Assembly (NCBI GenBank): GCA_035610835.1
Contig: CM069453.1
Span: forward strand, 68,264,682-68,328,681
Reading direction: 5' to 3'
Length of the DNA: 64,000 bases
Origin: Ophiura sarsii
Taxonomy: Eukaryota; Echinodermata; Ophiuroidea; Amphilepidida; Ophiuridae
The position numbers and the translations under genes were made by a program. A model generated the notes under the pieces. That model was not told the origin of the DNA and did no database searches. It was given only the letters and a program-made list of their open reading frames with translations. Positions 22,150 to 34,099 of the stretch are shown here, piece after piece (position 1 is the first letter of the stretch; each line of letters opens with the position of its first letter).

Positions 22150-23260
22150 CAGTCAACATTGACTTTGGGTACGCATGATCGTTCCAAAACTCGCGGAAAA
22201 GGGCGGTTTTCTGTATCATGTCCGCGGACATTCCGCGAACATACCATGTCCGCGGACATTCCGCGAACATTTTATGTCCACGATTTTCCTAAATTAGGGG
22301 TGCTTTTTGAAGCTATGTCCGCGACAGGGCTGGAAAAGATGCAAGGTTTCCCTGCAAGAGAAATTTGATAAAGTTGGATTTACCGCTGGTTTAGCGGCGG
22401 AGAGGGCGGCCCCCCATAGAACCATAAAGGGCACATGCAATGCAAATACAAGTGGTGTGATTTGAGTCAAGTCTACGAGGAGGGACCAGAAAGCATTCAA
22501 TATATGTGCTAGTTGATTATGACATCAATTGTGGAACTATTGATAACTCTGTGAGTACTATGAAAAGAAAATTCCAGGTGACTGGTTTGAATCTATTCAT
22601 GATACTCACTGATAATCAATATACCACAAATGATGTCATTTGTGGCATGTTCATTTTTCTGGCCCTGTTTATTGTAATGGAATGTCCCACAAAGACTTGT
22701 AGCAGGATTATCATCCCTTTTCCTGTGCCCTTTAAGCTTTTTGGAAAATTAAGGTCCAATTGATGCCATGGTGCATCATATTATGGAATATCGGCTGTAT
22801 AATGCCTAATACTCTAAAAAAAAAAACTCTTAAAAATTTTTTTTAGGGGGGGGGGGGGTAGGGATTTCCTGCGATATGGCAACATTTCCCGGCACAAGGA
22901 GCTTGCCGATTTGCCCTCTTTTTCCTGCCCTGGTCCGCGATTTCCCTAAATTAGGGGTGTTTTTGAAGCTTTGTCCATGTTTTCCAAAAATAAGGGGTCA
23001 TTTTGAAACCTATGTCCGCGATTTAACAAAAGTAGGGGTGTTTTTTGTAGAGGTTTATGTACGCGAAGAAGAAAATAAAATAGAATGTCCTCGTTTTTCC
23101 CGCAAATAGAGGGACTATATGTAAAGTGTCCTTGGAATGGTGAAAAAGGGGGGTCATTTTCAGGCAAAATGCCCGCCTATTAGTACGAAAAAGGGGGTCA
23201 AATTGGCAAAATTGTCCGCGAAACACCTTCAAATAGGGGGTATTTCAAGATCCTGGAACA
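22150..23260. repeat. Region built from degenerate short words (TCCGCG / TAAATTAGGGGTG)
   Basis: Phrases such as TTCCTAAATTAGGGGTG, TTTTGAAGCT and TCCGCG recur many times with loose spacing. ATGTCCGCGGACATTCCGCG occurs twice in tandem near 22,218 and 22,245. A G-run lies near 22,850. There is no protein with family features. Similar word-built stretches occur at 45,220-45,757, 48,396-48,750 and 51,737-52,229. Confidence 0.7.
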
Positions 23261-25449
23261 ATCATGTGTTACCCCTCTGAATACGAAGAGAGAACACCAG
23301 GATTTTTTCATCTGTGTACTTTTGACCATCATTATTCCATGATTCCATTCAATATTATTTAATTATTATATTAAACAGTTGTAATTTTATCTATACCAAC
23401 ACTTCACAACAAGGTCATGGCCAAAATTTTATAATACAGTGTAGCTATTGATATACTGTAAAAGCTGAAATTTTGGCGGCGGTTTTATTTTGGCGAAAAT
23501 TATGACACGCCAAAATAATGTTTTCAACATTCATGCAGTGCATCCAGAAGGTCACCCACGAAAAAAACAATTCGCGAAATGTCTATGATATCAAAATGTG
23601 CGAAAATATCTGTACACGAAAATATTGGCTTTTACAGTAGCACACATTGTCTGCTGGTACAGTGGATTGACTGATAAACAGTCATTATATTGTCCATTGT
23701 TATGTTGATTAAGGAGTGTGACAGTAACAATAATTGTTTGTTTGGGCAAGCTTTTGAAGACAGGCAGTGGTATAAGGCAACAAAGAATAAATGTTTGTTT
23801 GTCCATAGAGGTCCAAAAAAGGTAGGTTGGATAATTTTTATTTTTTTTATTTTTTAAATACGGATATTGCATTTGGGAATATAAATTTGGCATGAATACT
23901 GTGAATGATAGTCATCCAAACACAAAACACATCACTTTGATAGTATTGAACTTTTTTTCATGAGTTTGTTAGAATTGAAATCCTGCTCGGACAGATTGTC
24001 TGTATAAAGTTGCAATCTTGTAGTACTGGTTGCAACACTCGGTCAAAGGGTATTTTTTGTAACAAATTTGCAATGCGCAGATACCGTGAACATGTTGTCG
24101 GTCGCCGCCATTTATTATGATAGAAAATTTGCAAAAAGTGAAATAACATAGTGGTGATGTTCTGTTAGATATATATACGTGAAAGTATTACTAAACCTAT
24201 TTTTTCCCGAACTAACAAAAGAAATGTTTTATATTATGTTGAAATCAGCTTACAGCGTACGAAATTAGGAATAAGACGGTCCTTTTGGCCATTTAAATTG
24301 CTCAAAAAAAAGTTATTTTAAAAAAATAATAGAAAATAAAAAATAATATGGTCGGCACCAAGGTACATGGTCGGTCGGATGTGGACAAACAAACAAAAAA
24401 GTATTCTTGGCCTAAAGGAACTCCTGTTTGTTTTGAATTTGACACAAGCTCAAATAATGATCAACAATTTCTTGATGCACCCCAGGATGCTTCACTTTCA
24501 TCACATGACCAGATGACCTTCAGTTGTTAATTACTTTAACACATGTGTGACACTGTTTGTTCTGGTGATATTATAAGCCCTGCTAATACTGTAGGGGCGC
24601 TAAGCATTATGGGGTACATCAAGAAATCTTCTTTGAATAATGATAGTGATAAATGACTTGCCTTGCATGTGCTTGCTTGACCTGGACGAGTTTCAAGACA
24701 CCCTAGTTTTTTGGTTAAACCTTTAATAACATTTTAACGCAAGTGAAAAACGTCAGGAAATGCATCTCATATGTTGTATCGTAACATATCTAGAAGATAT
24801 GCCGAGTCACTTTTTTAAATGTTTTATCTGTTTTGTCTTAATTGCCATTTTCTGGGCCATTTTTACTTCCTAGCGTTTAGAAACTCACCATGCTATCACT
24901 GACCTTTCGAACGTGATAATAAGAGCCTCATCCTACTGTAGTAGGCTGAGCTAAAAACCCACCAGAATCTTGCTATAGATGTTTTTATGAGCTTATCTAG
25001 GTAGAAAAGGGAACACACTTATTGGATTAACTTTAGAATTCTAGGTCATTTCTGCCAATGTTTTATCAAAAAGGTCAATTTTTTACCATGGGGTAAAAAG
25101 ACAGAATCTTGATATGAACATTGTCATACGCCTATCTAAGGTAAAAAGTGGTCCTGATTCCATTAACAAATATTCTTATTTCCTCTTTCTTAAGTTTAGA
25201 GAGGATACTCACTAGCTTCCGTTTGTGTTTAGGGGTCGGATCTTTGTCGAGTTTTTCGTAGGTTTTCTCATTAAAAATGTCAATTGTGACCATATTTGGG
25301 ATAGAAAATCAGAATATTTCTATAGATATTGTCATGGGCCTCTCTAAGGTAAAACGTGGTCATGATTCTTTTTAAAATATTCTTTCAGGTTTTTCACTAG
25401 TTTCACTATTTCTAGCTGAATCAGCCAGCCAAAATTTTTAATTTAATGC
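23261..25449. other. Downstream of the last recognised ROCO exon; no exon found
   Basis: I searched the minus strand for further ROCO exons and found none that I trust. A phrase of the type TATAGATATTGTCATG...CTATCTAAGGTAAAA recurs at about 24,970, 25,115 and 25,310 as diverged repeats. A minus-strand ATGGCGGCGACC lies at 24,111. Confidence 0.3.
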
Positions 25450-25499
25450 CAATCCACAGGATGGTAATAGCTTAAAAGCTATTACCATCCCATGGATTG
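25450..25499. repeat. Perfect short hairpin
   Basis: GGATGGTAATAGCTT is followed almost at once by AAGCTATTACCATCC, with outer pairing AATCCA/TGGATT. A small foldback or a strong structure in the transcript. Confidence 0.8.
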
Positions 25500-25838
25500 T
25501 CATTTGTAGTTGTACCTGGTTCTACTAAGATGGGGTTTATCCTGTTTATCCTTGGTGTAAGACAGCAAGAAACTAACCTAGCACAGCTTTTATCCGTAAT
25601 AGGTGAACACTAGTCGAACTTATAAATATCTTACACCAAGGATACACCTAATATGGTTGTAACATTATGATGCAATGTTCAAATCCAAAAACTCATTTAA
25701 AAAAAAAGAAGCCAAATATGTGGTCTTTGTAGTACTATCATTGGTTTTGAATATCCAAGCCTGACATTTATGTGGCTCACTATGTATTCCTATCATGGAC
25801 AGGAATCTTTCCAGTTACAGAGTACTTCCTGTACATAC

Positions 25839-26026
25839 CTTTATAAGGGTTCCACACATTCGTAGTTGAAATTCATGATTGCCATCAAGATCAAATTTAC
25901 CCTGGCGGAACCTCAACTGTGGTTTAATAATATCAGATTCCTCTTCACATACTTCAGTTTCAGTGTCCTCTTGAATTGCTTGAGAGCAGCCAACAGCTTG
26001 TAACAATAGCCGATGAAAGAAGCCAT
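25839..26026 (-). CDS. ROCO protein, COR C-terminal exon (exon 10 of those visible)
   Basis: This exon encodes residues 444 (split codon) to 506 of the visible protein. The sequence GFFHRLLLQAVGC matches the COR-B signature in which a leucine-proline loop is followed by G.F.RL. An acidic insert (EDTETEVCEEESD) comes next, then QGKFDLDGNHEFQLRMC, a beta-rich stretch. The acceptor is GATATAG|AT, the donor is AAAG|GTATGTAC, and the exon ends in phase 0. The COR domain mediates dimerisation in ROCO proteins. This is the last downstream exon I recognise; the protein must continue, because no stop is reached. Confidence 0.85.
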
Positions 26027-26704
26027 CTATATCATTTAAAGGCGATAATACATACAATAATTGATTATATAACGTGTATTTAAATTTTCCCTTTTAAACT
26101 ACTTCACTGTTCACATTCAGCAAAACATGTTTTAAACATGGCAAATATTGCCCCCTCCCCGAGAAATAGGATAATCGCGTAGAGGTATGATATAAAATGG
26201 CAAAATTCTGTAAATCTACTATAGGACTAGGAGGAACACTTTTTTGAGGGAGTTCTTTTCCAACACAACTAATTACCTGTCATTTAAATTTTATTTGACA
26301 GAATAAATGCATGCATCTCTACTAGTAAAAAGGATTGGTATTTGAATTATGCATTTAGATGTTTACAGTCATTAAAAAAAGTAACTGACCATATGCTGAT
26401 ATTTCTAAAAGTGTAACTCCTACATAAACATATTAAATTATAAATTGTAAAGTTGTTCAGAAATTTCTCCTCTTTAAATTAGAGATATTGCCTGCTATAA
26501 GAATGGTTGATTTTTAAGGAAGTTTAAGTCCCAACTGTAGAATAAATGTAAGGGGAAGTATGATTTTCATTGTCACATTTTTCTTTCAACACCGGGAGAG
26601 TACGACAAGACAAGCAAATCGTGTGTGCCATATTGATCCACCGGAACAATGTGACCGACCGACTATTCAACAACATGGGCATCGACCACTACCACTACCA
26701 GTAA

Positions 26705-27410
26705 TGAAGTGGTCAATACACATCAAAAGATAATCGAAGAGTGCTCAACTGATAAATCAGGAGCGTAATAATTATTATTGACAACCATTTCTGGTTAGAC
26801 TAGACATTTGAATAGAGTGCTCAATACCGTAAACAGGAATATATTGTTGCTCTGATCGCTGATCAAAAGCACCATTGATTGTGTATTCGCACTATCATAT
26901 GTGTGCTAGATCTGTGATCAGAGAAACATCTATTCGCCTGAAGATTGGACAACATGACTGTATGGGATTGTCCATGAAACTCAGAGTAGTGATAATATTC
27001 CGGAAGGTCTATACCTCTGAATTTTTATAAGCTCTACCGTTTACAGTATTGAGCACTCTATTCAAATGTCTAGTCTAACCAGAAATGGTTGTCAATAATA
27101 ATTATTACGCTCCTGATTTATCAGTTGAGCACTCTCTGATTATCTTTTGATGTGTATTGACCACTTCGGGAATATATTGTTGCTCTGATCGCTGATCAAA
27201 AACACCATTGATTGTGTATTCGCATTATCATATGTGTGCTAGATCTGCGATCAGAGAAACATCATTTCGCCTGAAGATTGGACAACATGACCGTATGGGA
27301 TTGTCCATGAAACTCAGAGTAGCGATAATATTCCGGAAGGTCTATACTTCTGAATCTTTATAAGCTCTACCGTTTACGGTATTGAGCACTTTATTCAAAT
27401 GTCTAGTCCA
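26705..27410. mobile_element. Composite repeat: inverted arms plus a direct duplication (intron)
   Basis: The ~130-nt arms at 26,705-26,834 and 27,039-27,167 are complementary (for example GAAGTGGTCAATACACATC and its complement). The segment from GGAATATATTGTTGCTCTGA to AAATGTCTAGTC occurs twice in direct orientation (about 26,836-27,077 and 27,169-27,410). Possibly a partial duplication of a palindromic element. Confidence 0.8.
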
Positions 27411-27440
27411 CCCTGTATATTATATATAATTTAAAATTAC

Positions 27441-27552
27441 CTGGCAAAAATCCCTTGAAATCAATATAGAAGATTTTAGGATGTCCATATGCTTCTAAAT
27501 CCTCTTCAGTACAGGGCTGTAAACAGGCTGGGACATAGTAGCTCACAAGATC
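27441..27552 (-). CDS. ROCO protein, COR exon 9
   Basis: Residues 407-443 plus one base. It begins DLVSYYVPACLQP, the conserved 'LVP' segment of the COR domain, and continues EEDLEAYGHPKIFYIDF to GFLP. The acceptor is TTTTCCTAG|GATC and the donor is CCAG|GTAATT, ending in phase 1. This phase is matched by the two leading bases of the 25,839-26,026 exon. It joins directly in frame to the exon at 30,192-30,398. Confidence 0.87.
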
Positions 27553-27886
27553 CTAGGAAAATGTCATATATTATTATCATTAAAATGCCAAAGTCAAACC
27601 AAGCATTAATCTCCTTTATTCTATGCACAGTTACAAATCTTACTGAAAATAATAAAAGTACAATCAAATGTTTTGCAGATATTTTTTCTTTTCATTTGAC
27701 TTTGATTTGCTAGCTTTCAAGTTTTTCCAGAAGAGTTGGGTACTTATCATTTTTGATATTTTCTGCAGAATGGCAGATATGACAGCTGATGTAGGAGAGC
27801 GCTTAGAAGAATAGGGCATTGAATCGCTTGCAGAAATCTCTCTCAGATAAGATGTTAACTAGAACCCAAGATATACTATCCATATA

Positions 27887-28561
27887 CAGGGTGAGTCAAA
27901 AAAAGTATACCCTAATTGAAAAAATAAAATAAAAAATTGTTGACCACAAAATCAAGGCAAACAAAACTTTAAATGATTGCGCCATTTCTTTGCTACCATC
28001 TGGAAAAAAAATCACGCTATTTGATGATACCGTTAAGTATATATGACTATTTCTGTACATAAGCTGTTTTTTCACCTAAAACACGGTTTTTAATTTCAAG
28101 CTTAACGAGCTTAATAATGTTTACTAGGATTATGATGTAAAGCATTACACATCTTGTTTATTAAAAGAATTAAGTAGACAATACACTTGTTCAAAATTGT
28201 CTCCTAATAGATTAAAACAATAGACAGCTTTAAGGCCTATTTATGACACAATTACCACATTTTAATCATTTCATAACAAAGGAATTGATCCTTTCGCTGT
28301 CGGTATTGTAATTTTTTATTGGTAGTATCTTATGAAATATAATGGTCAAGATCTGGAAAGCGTGTTCGGACGTTAAATTGGTCACTTTTATTCAAAACAG
28401 CGTAAAATAAGTTTTTCCTCAACCAATCTAAACCAGATAAAATTCATATTAAAGCTAATTGGTTTGTCTTTATACCGTAGTATATTGTTTTGAAAACAAA
28501 CGAATACTTTTTCTAAAAAAAAATCGCTGAAGTTGAGTACACTTTTTTTTTACTCACCCTG
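27887..28561. mobile_element. TA-flanked element with CAGGGTGAGTCAAAAAAAG ends (intron)
   Basis: The left end CAGGGTGAGTCAAAAAAAGT is inverted at the right (ACTTTTTTTTTACTCACCCTG). TA flanks both. 675 bp, non-coding. It shares terminal sequence with 8,960-11,029, 35,222-35,759 and 56,557-57,173. Confidence 0.85.
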
Positions 28562-28859
28562 TACATCCGAACCATAACTTTGAATACGACACGCTTTTGT
28601 TTTCAGTAAATTACCACAAAAAGGAGTGTAGCACGTTACTGAACTGTATTGAGCGTTCATATACACTTATTAGGTTGAGTCTATTCGCTGCACACATTTG
28701 TGTATGTTTTATCATTCTTACCATTTTCAATGGATATTATAATTTGGGTTTTCTTGTTCACATATTACATGAGAAAATATGGCGAGAAAGATCCAAGGTC
28801 CCATTTTTCTAAGAGCTCTCTATATCGGTGTCTGTTGAATCTACTGTTGGTCACAACTG

Positions 28860-29250
28860 AAGAAAAATAAAGAAAATGGTTCCCCAACAAATCAGTAACA
28901 TTTGCTACGTTTGTTGGGTAACAATCTTTGAACAAAACTCTTGCACAACGTTAGGTCAAACATCAACAGTATTAATAATTGGGTAAAGTTTAACCAACAA
29001 TTGGTTACAAACCTGCCCATCTCTTGGTCAATAAGTACAATTATCTAAACAATTGGGACAGTTTAACCAACATTTGAGCGACTAGTTAATCAAAGTATTT
29101 GCCCAAATATTGGATACAAGTTATTACTCAACAGCTGTTGGTTAAGATATACCCAATAATTTTTACTGCAGATATTTGACCCAACGTTGAAGTTGGTAAC
29201 TTTTTGACCTATTAGACTTGCAGTGAATGTTTTGTTCCAATTGAACTCAA
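28860..29250. repeat. Cluster of CCCAACA / TTGGGT words (intron)
   Basis: Self-complementary phrases such as TTTAACCAACAATTGG, CCCAACA, TTGTTGGGT and AACAATTGGG recur at irregular spacing over about 400 nt. No coding frame. Confidence 0.55.
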
Positions 29251-30191
29251 CTTAGCAAAAACTGAACCTAGCAGCCTAATTTACAACTTGGCTTGAGATG
29301 ACCTTTGACCTTGGTATGTGACCTCATAAAAATATGAAGGATATCATGTTGCATCTATAATTTAATTCAATTGGACTTCAACTTTTCAAATGAGACCAAA
29401 TGGCCCAATGTTACAACATTTGACCAATATTGGTACATTTTTATGTTCTATCGGTCGATAGTGGTAAGAACATAAAATCGTCCCAGTGTTGTTCCCCAAA
29501 ATACATCTTTGAACCTTTTACTTTATGAGAGATCATAAACGAACTTGCCATATCATATTCAGCTCCAACCCACTTTTCAACCAGACTTTCAGAAAACATA
29601 TAAAAAATAATGAAGCTACTATCAACTTCCATGTTCTTAAATTATGCATCTAATTCAGAAATCACTCATCTTAATCGTCTTACTATCAATCCTTTTTTAA
29701 CAAGAAGTTTGTTACCAGAGAGGGCTGTTGTTGCTCTCCCACCATATATGTTTCCTTCTGTTGTGCTAAATGCTCAAATAAATCTTCAAATGACTGATGG
29801 GTATTGAACTGAATCGTTTAATACTGGAACAAATCACATGTTCCAGTATTGGTAAATACAGTCTCCAGGTATACTGCAACACATGATATCGAGCCATAGT
29901 GAAACATTAATTCGTGCAAGTATCAAAAGCTATGTACCAGTATTGAACGATAACTGATAACAGATCTGGGGCATAAAGTACACTTTTCGGCCATCTCTTC
30001 ATCACACCAACAACGAGTAGGCCTGATTCAGAGTATGCAGCGATATGTTGTTATGGAAAGAAGAGGCTGCAAAAACCCAATAATTCATGGTTGGAATATG
30101 TGATGTGTTCTGAATATATTCAGAGCAATTAACAGTTAAATTGCTGTGTTATCAAAATATAGCAGTCCATATTATTCCCCATGTAACCTAC

Positions 30192-30398
30192 CTTGTTAGA
30201 TGTTCGTTGACACAGAAGGTCAAAATGTAACATCACTGACAAAATGAAATCCTTGTGTTTACAAAGATCTTCTAAGGAATCCTTTGAGGGGTCCTTTGAG
30301 GGGTCCTTTGAAGGTCCTTCTAACATGTGATCAAGAAGGTCATCTTCTAAGATGGCTTCCTTCTCTAATGTTCGCCATGCTGCTAGTCTTATTGGATC
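30192..30398 (-). CDS. ROCO protein, COR exon 8
   Basis: Residues 338-406. LAAWRTLEKEAILEDDLLD corresponds to the helical COR segment around the W..L...GIL motif, and DFILSVMLHFDLLCQRT is the following helix that precedes the LVP segment. Between them is a small repeat: GPSKDPSKDPSKDS, encoded by 12-bp units. The acceptor is CTCTTAG|GATCC and the donor is AACAAG|GTAGGT; both boundaries are phase 0. The repeat looks like a local expansion in a loop. Confidence 0.87.
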
Positions 30399-31652
30399 CT
30401 AAGAGAATGGTATAACATTAATTGACAACATCACAAAGAATTCTTTTTCTCAATTGTTATGATTTTTATGATGTAAACAACATAAATCAAGAAGAATGAA
30501 CAAATTACAAAAATCAGAAGAATGAACATATTACAAAAATCAGAAGGATACCAATAGCGATTTATACAAAATATAAGAACAACATCCTACACCTGCAATA
30601 TAATAGGGAAAATATTACTCTGTACATTTCATCAAGATATCCTTATCCAGTCCAATATAGAATATAAAATTATTGACAATTGGCGAAAACATGTTTTTCA
30701 CTTTCAGCGTGTTTCAATGATAAAACTCACACCAAATAACTTCCAAAGTGTTGCTTAAGAAAGGATGGTATAAATCCCTCAAGCTGAACAAGTCTTTTGC
30801 ACCATTCAAATACTTTTCAACAACTCCCCCAGTAACAAAGCGTTGTTGATTTGAGATAAACCCACTCTTCATATGCAAATTAATAGGATGGCGAACCTTA
30901 TTTTGGAAACCATGCATCGATGCAAAATTGTAAACAAACAACAAATGTTCGCAAAATGTGTTCATTTTTTCGACCGTTTTTTCGGCGTATAAATGCATTT
31001 CGCCATGCGATCCTTTTCGCCATGCGATCCTTAAAGTTAGCAAACAGCATTATATACCAAAATGTAGCTATATCCCTGAGGAAAATATTTTTGGCGAGGG
31101 TCATATGTCACGGATCATTCCTAAAGCCACAATTTTAGCCGAAACGGTCGCTACCCAGCACAAGAGAATCGCCATTTTGTATCATCGCGCGGTGAAATGA
31201 CATTCCTCAGATCTATTTGGACCGTACCACTATTGAAATGGAGGGGTGTGTTTAATTTCATACAAATATTCTGTAAACATATATCAAAATGTAAATTAAA
31301 CGCATTCTTGATTTAATTTTTCTCTGAATGTTAAAGGTGATGTGTGAATAAAATGTCATTTACAAAATATATAAAATTCCTCAATTACTTGCGCAATAAT
31401 TTGTCTTATCTAATGTTTACCTTTTGTAACCCATCCCATTCAGAAGTTGCCTCGCCCATTTACAGGGAACGGACGATGTCCAAATAAGGGCTTAATTATA
31501 ATAAAGCGTAAACATTTTGTTCCGTTTTTTAAAGAGCAGCTATTTTTTATGTCAAATTAAGCCTATTAAACCACGTTTTTTACTTGTTTTCATCAATTTT
31601 CCAAAACGCTATTCACATATAAATGATGTAAATATGTTTGGTCGTTGTTGAA

Positions 31653-31806
31653 CGGGGTTCAACAAAGTCTTCGTCGTTGTTTATCTTGAATCGACAACGG
31701 TAAGACGGGTTTATTTTGCTCGGGCAGCTTAGCTGCCCTCGCAAAATAAACCTGTCTTACCGTTGTCGATTCAAGATAAACAACTCCGAAACCTTATTGA
31801 ACCCCT
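31653..31806. repeat. 154-bp palindrome with no spacer (intron)
   Basis: It is centred at 31,729/31,730 (GGGCAGCTTAGCTGCCC). The arms continue outward through GTAAGACGGGTTTATTTTGC and CGTTGTTTATCTTGAATCG with few mismatches. No target duplication is evident. Confidence 0.9.
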
Positions 31807-32946
31807 AAATAAAACATCACAAACATTAACTTTGTAGTGTAAATTAAAAGAGGATACACCAAATTACTTACATTTCATTAATTTGAGCTTGGTGTCGAAC
31901 ACTATCAATGATTTTATAAGTTTCAAAATAGGGTAATTTTGGTTTACCTTAAATTTCTTTTAGAAACATCCAATTTTTAAATTTCAAAATTCATAAGGAA
32001 GCTAAATATATGTAGATGTTAGAATGATAAACACTCTGACCAATAATAATGCTATACAGGGCCTTTAACGATTAGTTAATTTAGTTAGTGTAGTATTATC
32101 CAACTATTATACATTACAACCATTCACAAGTTCTCATAAGTATTATATATAATATTAAATAATTTATTCTGTGCAGTTTTCTTGTTGTTTTCACACTTAG
32201 CATAATAGTTCACATTGGAATATGTTTTCGAAATTATAATACAGAAATTGAAAAATAAACTATACAAAGTTTCTCATGTGTGTTAATTTCATTAAATTAA
32301 GCAATTGAACAAAAAGTGGGTTCCCCTTATTATTACACTGTATTATATAAAATAAGGTTTTTTTACCATCCTAATGTAACATTATAAATGCATCTGCAAA
32401 TCTGCTTCCAGAGTAAAAATCAAGGATAGAGGGCGTCACTTGGAAAAGATCGCATAATATGCCATTAAGCGCCGTACCCTTATAAGTGCCAATCCCCTTT
32501 TTTCCCAATGTCTACCAAAAATGAACACCAAATAAGCGCCCATCTTTTTAGTACAAACATGCGTGTGCGTAAACCAAGAAGTGCGTCCTGGGCGCTTTCA
32601 AAAAATCACCGCGCATCAATCATGAAATCGTCACACGCGTGCTGTACTTTACAAATGTACCTCACTGGCACTTTAGTTTGCGCATTTCATGCATCTTAAA
32701 AACATGTCCTTGGCTAATTGGAAAAACTGTTCTACGGGCCTGACTGACCCATAATTTTTTAACTTGAGATTTTCTATTTTTGATAATTTTTATTTATTTT
32801 TTGGTAATTTTTAAAAAACTTCCTTTTTCAAATGGTTGCCAATTTTGAAAATTAAAACAAAATCAAAAATAAGCCTAACCGAACGCCCCTAACTGGGAGG
32901 TCTGTTTGCCCTTAGAAGATGTTTGTTGCCTTATATATTCACATAC

Positions 32947-33150
32947 CATGTCATTCCAGGGCTTAATGGTGATGATCCTCTTGAAGACATCCATAAGCCA
33001 CTGTGGGTCTAAGATGACCATATCCTCTACAGGGCTATTGCTGTTATCTTTACCGCCAAAATAGATGATTGTACCAAGGTCGTGGTAGAATTGTAGCAGT
33101 TCTAAAAGGTCATCATCTCTGATTCCTAGGTCTTTTGTAAGCTGTTCCAC
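32947..33150 (-). CDS. ROCO protein, COR exon 7
   Basis: Residues 270-337. This is the most diagnostic COR stretch: LLQFYHDLGTIIYF (compare the family consensus L.FLHDLG.I.YF), then VILDPQWLMDVFKRIIT (consensus VILDPQWL.DVF...IT). A short loop (GGKDNSNSPVED) separates them. The acceptor is AATGTAAG|GTGG and the donor is GACATG|GTATGTG; both boundaries are phase 0. Confidence 0.93.
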
Positions 33151-33861
33151 CTTACATTAACACAAATAATACCAATAATTAATACAATTTAAACATATAT
33201 ATAAAATTTCAAAAATATAATGCATAATTTATAGCCATTAGAGGCTCTTGTGACCATTATGGACCAGCGGTACACGTGATATCAACAGTGCCATTTTTCA
33301 AAGTGGTTTACATTCTGCCATCTGACAATCAGATTCTTACTATTATCAGAACAAAAAATTGTTAATCAATTAAAATCATTCCCTCGCGTACTATGCAATA
33401 TCTGTGTGACCACGACAGCGTTGTGCGGCCGTAGCTTTGGAATACAGAGTGTGTCGCAAGACTGCTTTAAACCTTTGGATGAACGCTAGCGGGACGCTGT
33501 GATCGACAATTATTTGTTTTGATTTTAATTTATCTTGCTACCAGTACCAACCATGAAGAGGTTTTATGCCCCACGTTTATTTTTGTGGAAAAAATTACCG
33601 CGACAAATCAGGCATGCCTCATCACTGACTTAATTTAAGCAGAGTGTTAATAAAAATTCCATTGAAATGGAATGGGGGCGATCCAAAAGAATGAAGCATG
33701 TTTTGTAACCATTTTCTGAAGCATCTGTTGCAAACCAAAATACCAGGGAAATGGTGTATGTATTTTCCATAATTCAAACAAAAAAACACAAATCAAAACA
33801 CCGCAGTCTAAAAATAGTACAGGCAAGTACTCAGGAAACCAATAAAGTTAATTTGTGTGCA

Positions 33862-33901
<40 letters not shown>
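33862..33901 (+). repeat. Uninterrupted run of 40 G (intron)
   Basis: Forty consecutive G residues on the plus strand give poly-C in the ROCO transcript. It is the longest of several G/C runs in the window. The true length is likely to vary or be misassembled. Confidence 0.9.
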
Positions 33902-33902
<1 letters not shown>

Positions 33903-34099
33903 AACGTCTGAAGAACAATATAGGTATATAATGACATTGTCCGTGGTCTAAAACGTTGGTCCAGAAGGTTTCTCCTAGTAGTCAAACAAGATAAGCTATT
34001 ATGTCTCTCTGTGGGGAGTCTATAAACATCTCTCTGAATGAATCATCAACAGTCTATGCATCAACTAAACAAATCCATCCCAGACTGCAGGACTGTTAA

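Noticed and set aside
29441..29632. 63-codon minus-strand frame between ROCO exons 8 and 9
   Set aside because: Exons 8 and 9 join directly in phase 0 and preserve the COR order; this frame has no family resemblance.
30714..30900. Minus-strand frame with possible acceptor (AATAAG|GTTCGCC) and donor (TTTG|GTGTGAG) between ROCO exons 7 and 8
   Set aside because: Its end phase does not fit exon 8, the neighbouring exons join in frame without it, and it resembles no ROCO segment I know. It could be a rare alternative exon.
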